Assembly (NCBI RefSeq): GCF_946480305.1
Contig: NZ_CAMLJQ010000063.1
Location: forward strand, 1-16,532
From: an uncultured Caldimonas sp.
GTDB taxonomy: Bacteria > Pseudomonadota > Gammaproteobacteria > Burkholderiales > Burkholderiaceae
Length of the DNA stretch: 16,532 nucleotides
Direction of reading: 5' to 3'
The translations under genes were made by a program, and so were the position numbers. The notes beneath the pieces are model-generated. The model made no database searches. It worked only from the letters and a program-made list of their open reading frames with translations, and was not told the DNA's origin. Position 1 is the stretch's first letter. Every line of letters begins with the position of its first letter. Shown one piece after another: positions 15,195 through 16,532 of this stretch.

Positions 15195-15782
15195 TCAACT
15201 CCTCGTCGCGCGCTGGGAGGCGATCACCACGGCATAGCGCGCGGGCTTGCGCGTGGGGTTGCGGTAGACCATCGGCCGGTTCAGCTCCATGGCCAGGCAA
15301 TCGCCCGCATCGAGCAGGTGCACGTCGTCACCCAGCATGATCTCGATGCGCCCCTCCAGCACCCACACCTGCTGATGGATGCGCTGGTCGCGTGCGCCGG
15401 TTTCATAGGCCACGCGTGCGCCGGCCGGGAAGTTCACCTCCACGATCTGCACCGGCGACGGAAAGCCCGGCGGCGAGACGTTGCGGCGCATGTAGCCGGA
15501 GCCCGGGTCGCGCCACCAGGGCTGCTCGGCCGCTCGCGCGACCGGGTCAGGTTCGGCGGCCGGGGCATCGAACAAGGAGGCCAGCGGCACGCCGAGACCC
15601 GCGGCGAGCTTTTCCAGTACGACGGCCGTGGCGCTGCTTTCCCCACGTTCGATCAGCGAGATCATCGAGCGGCTCACGCCGGAGCGGGTCGACAAGGCTT
15701 CGAGCGACAGCCCGAGTGCAGCGCGCAGCTCGCGCACGTGGCGCGCGATGCGCTGGTCGAGGCTCGGTCCGGCATCTTTCAT
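15195..15782 (-). CDS. XRE-family transcriptional regulator with C-terminal cupin domain
   Basis: A 195-residue DNA-binding regulator. Residues about 10-68 form an XRE helix-turn-helix (LSLEALSTRSGVSRSMISLIERG, then a long helix AVVLEKLAAGLGV). A linker of about 40 residues leads to a cupin domain (about 115-190) with VNFPAGARV, RIHQQVWVLEGRIEIMLG and LDAGDCLAM, the ligand-sensing half in relatives such as PuuR. It heads a two-gene unit with the GNAT enzyme. A 7-7-7 palindrome covers its start region and candidate -10 box, suggesting that it represses itself. Start: ATG 15782 begins just before the conserved domain; ATG 15800 (six more residues) is the alternative. Neither has a ribosome site, and the candidate promoter would give an almost leaderless message from 15782. 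Confidence 0.9.
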   Translation of the reverse strand: MKDAGPSLDQRIARHVRELRAALGLSLEALSTRSGVSRSMISLIERGESSATAVVLEKLAAGLGVPLASLFDAPAAEPDPVARAAEQPWWRDPGSGYMRRNVSPPGFPSPVQIVEVNFPAGARVAYETGARDQRIHQQVWVLEGRIEIMLGDDVHLLDAGDCLAMELNRPMVYRNPTRKPARYAVVIASQRATRS

Positions 15783-15802
15783 GATGGACACATCATCCAT
15801 CA
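15782..15802. promoter_or_regulatory. Perfect palindrome, likely operator of the XRE-cupin regulator
   Basis: TGATGGA (15782-15788) and TCCATCA (15796-15802) are perfect inverted repeats with a 7-base spacer. They span the candidate -10 box and the start codon of the regulator gene. The size and position fit a dimeric XRE repressor binding its own promoter. Binding is inferred. Confidence 0.5.
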
Positions 15803-15821
15803 AACTGGACGCAACCGTCAA
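15792..15821 (-). promoter_or_regulatory. Candidate sigma-70 promoter for the XRE-cupin/GNAT pair
   Basis: TTGACG (15821 to 15816) is a 5/6 match to the -35 box. With an 18-base spacer, GATGAT (15797 to 15792) is a 4/6 match to the -10 box. The predicted transcript start near 15785 lies only about three bases before the ATG at 15782. The palindrome overlaps the -10 box. Confidence 0.4.
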
Positions 15822-15931
15822 CGGTCGGCCGCTCGCCGCCCCTCCTTCATCAAAGCCGCGGACCATGGCGGGCTGACATGAAGGGCCCGATCAAAGGCGC
15901 CACAATGCCGGGAACACCCGTCAGGAGGACC

Positions 15932-16532
15932 ATGTCAGCCCCGAGCTTGCCCAGCGCGCGCTTCGACGACCCCGTCGCCGCCTTGCAGCGCGTCACCGAG
16001 ATCTATGACCACGGCATCGGCTACCTGCGCGATGCGTTGCACCGCTTCGTGGCCGGCGAAACCCTGCCGGCGCACGTGCGCGCCTACTACCCCTACGTGC
16101 GCGTGCACACCAACACGGTGGCGCGCGCCGATTCGCGACTGGCCTATGGCTTTGTCGCGGGACCCGGCACCTACGAGACCACGCTGACGCGGCCCGAGCT
16201 GTTCGGCAACTACTACCGCCGCCAGTTCGAGCTGCTGCTGAAGAGCCACGGCGTGCCGCTGGAGATCGGCACCAGCTCGCAGCCGATCCCGCTGCACTTC
16301 TCGTTCGCCGAAGACGACCACCTCGAAGGCACGCTGCCGCGCGAGCGACGCCTGCTGATGCGCGACGTGTTCGACCTGCCGGACCTCGCCGCCATGGACG
16401 ACGGCATCGCCAACGGCACCTACGAGCCCGGCTTCGGCGAGCCCTACCCGCTGGCGCTGTTCACTGCGCCGCGCGTCGACTACTCGCTGCACCGGCTGCG
16501 CCACTACACCGGCACCGCGCCCGAGCACTTCC
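15932..16532 (+). CDS. amn: AMP nucleosidase, N-terminal part (continues beyond window)
   Basis: Cleaves AMP to adenine and ribose 5-phosphate in the cytoplasm, helping to set adenylate levels. Only the first 200 residues are here, about 40% of the usual length of nearly 500; the catalytic nucleoside-phosphorylase-like half lies beyond the right edge. What is visible is the family's N-terminal regulatory domain: AYGFVAGPGTYETTLTRPELF, then SSQPIPLHFSF, and RVDYSLHRLRHYTGTAPEHF at the end, all closely paralleling E. coli Amn. ATG at 15932 has a very strong AGGAGG (15923-15928) with a short three-base spacer. It is divergent from the XRE-cupin gene across a 149-base gap, so the regulator's palindrome could also influence it, though the palindrome is about 130 bases away. 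No clear promoter hexamers are seen for this gene. Confidence 0.93.
   Translation, partial: MSAPSLPSARFDDPVAALQRVTEIYDHGIGYLRDALHRFVAGETLPAHVRAYYPYVRVHTNTVARADSRLAYGFVAGPGTYETTLTRPELFGNYYRRQFELLLKSHGVPLEIGTSSQPIPLHFSFAEDDHLEGTLPRERRLLMRDVFDLPDLAAMDDGIANGTYEPGFGEPYPLALFTAPRVDYSLHRLRHYTGTAPEHF

Noticed and set aside
15873..15906. CTGACA and CACAAT as a promoter for amn
   Set aside because: The spacer is 22 bases, too long for a sigma-70 promoter.
1..16532. CRISPR array, tRNA, rRNA, insertion sequence or prophage
   Set aside because: No regularly spaced repeats, no cloverleaf or rRNA-like sequence, and no transposase, integrase or terminal inverted repeats were seen in reading both strands.

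Overview
This is a high-GC window with densely packed genes on both strands. Protein families, codon use and gene order point to a facultatively anaerobic betaproteobacterium of the order Burkholderiales (a Rubrivivax/Leptothrix/Comamonadaceae-like lineage). That placement is my inference; there is no rRNA here to settle it. I see no tRNA, rRNA, insertion sequence, phage gene or CRISPR array, and no gene-free stretch longer than about 260 bases.

Left part (1-6529, all minus strand): most of an adenosylcobalamin-dependent (class II, oxygen-independent) ribonucleotide reductase, whose last residues lie beyond base 1, and a 1171-residue membrane-bound hybrid sensor kinase (CHASE, two PAS domains, HisKA, HATPase, a degenerate receiver and an intact receiver).

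Centre (6530-12324): a small cysteine-rich DGC-domain protein on the plus strand converges, across a strong hairpin, on a five-gene minus-strand operon. In transcription order the operon is a nitronate-monooxygenase-like flavoprotein, nnrS, ubiU, ubiV, ubiT. All four junctions are 4-base ATGA overlaps. UbiU, UbiV and UbiT make ubiquinone without oxygen, and all eight cysteines that hold the two 4Fe-4S clusters in the E. coli proteins are present at matching spacing. NnrS belongs to the nitric-oxide stress response. Class II RNR, DGC protein, NnrS and UbiUVT suggest a locus for life at low oxygen or during nitrogen-oxide respiration. Weak FNR/DNR-like palindromes stand upstream of the RNR gene, the DGC gene and the operon.

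Right part (12325-16532): a YCII-family protein and a lipoprotein serine hydrolase of the beta-lactamase/NylB fold (plus); a small lipoprotein of unknown function (minus); a GNAT acetyltransferase coupled to an XRE-cupin regulator (minus) whose promoter region carries a 7-7-7 palindrome; and, divergently, the N-terminal 200 residues of AMP nucleosidase (plus, running off the window).

The most interesting element is the translationally coupled operon. It ties oxygen-independent quinone hydroxylation to NO tolerance, and its first gene encodes a flavoprotein with an unexpected four-cysteine cluster near the C-terminus.
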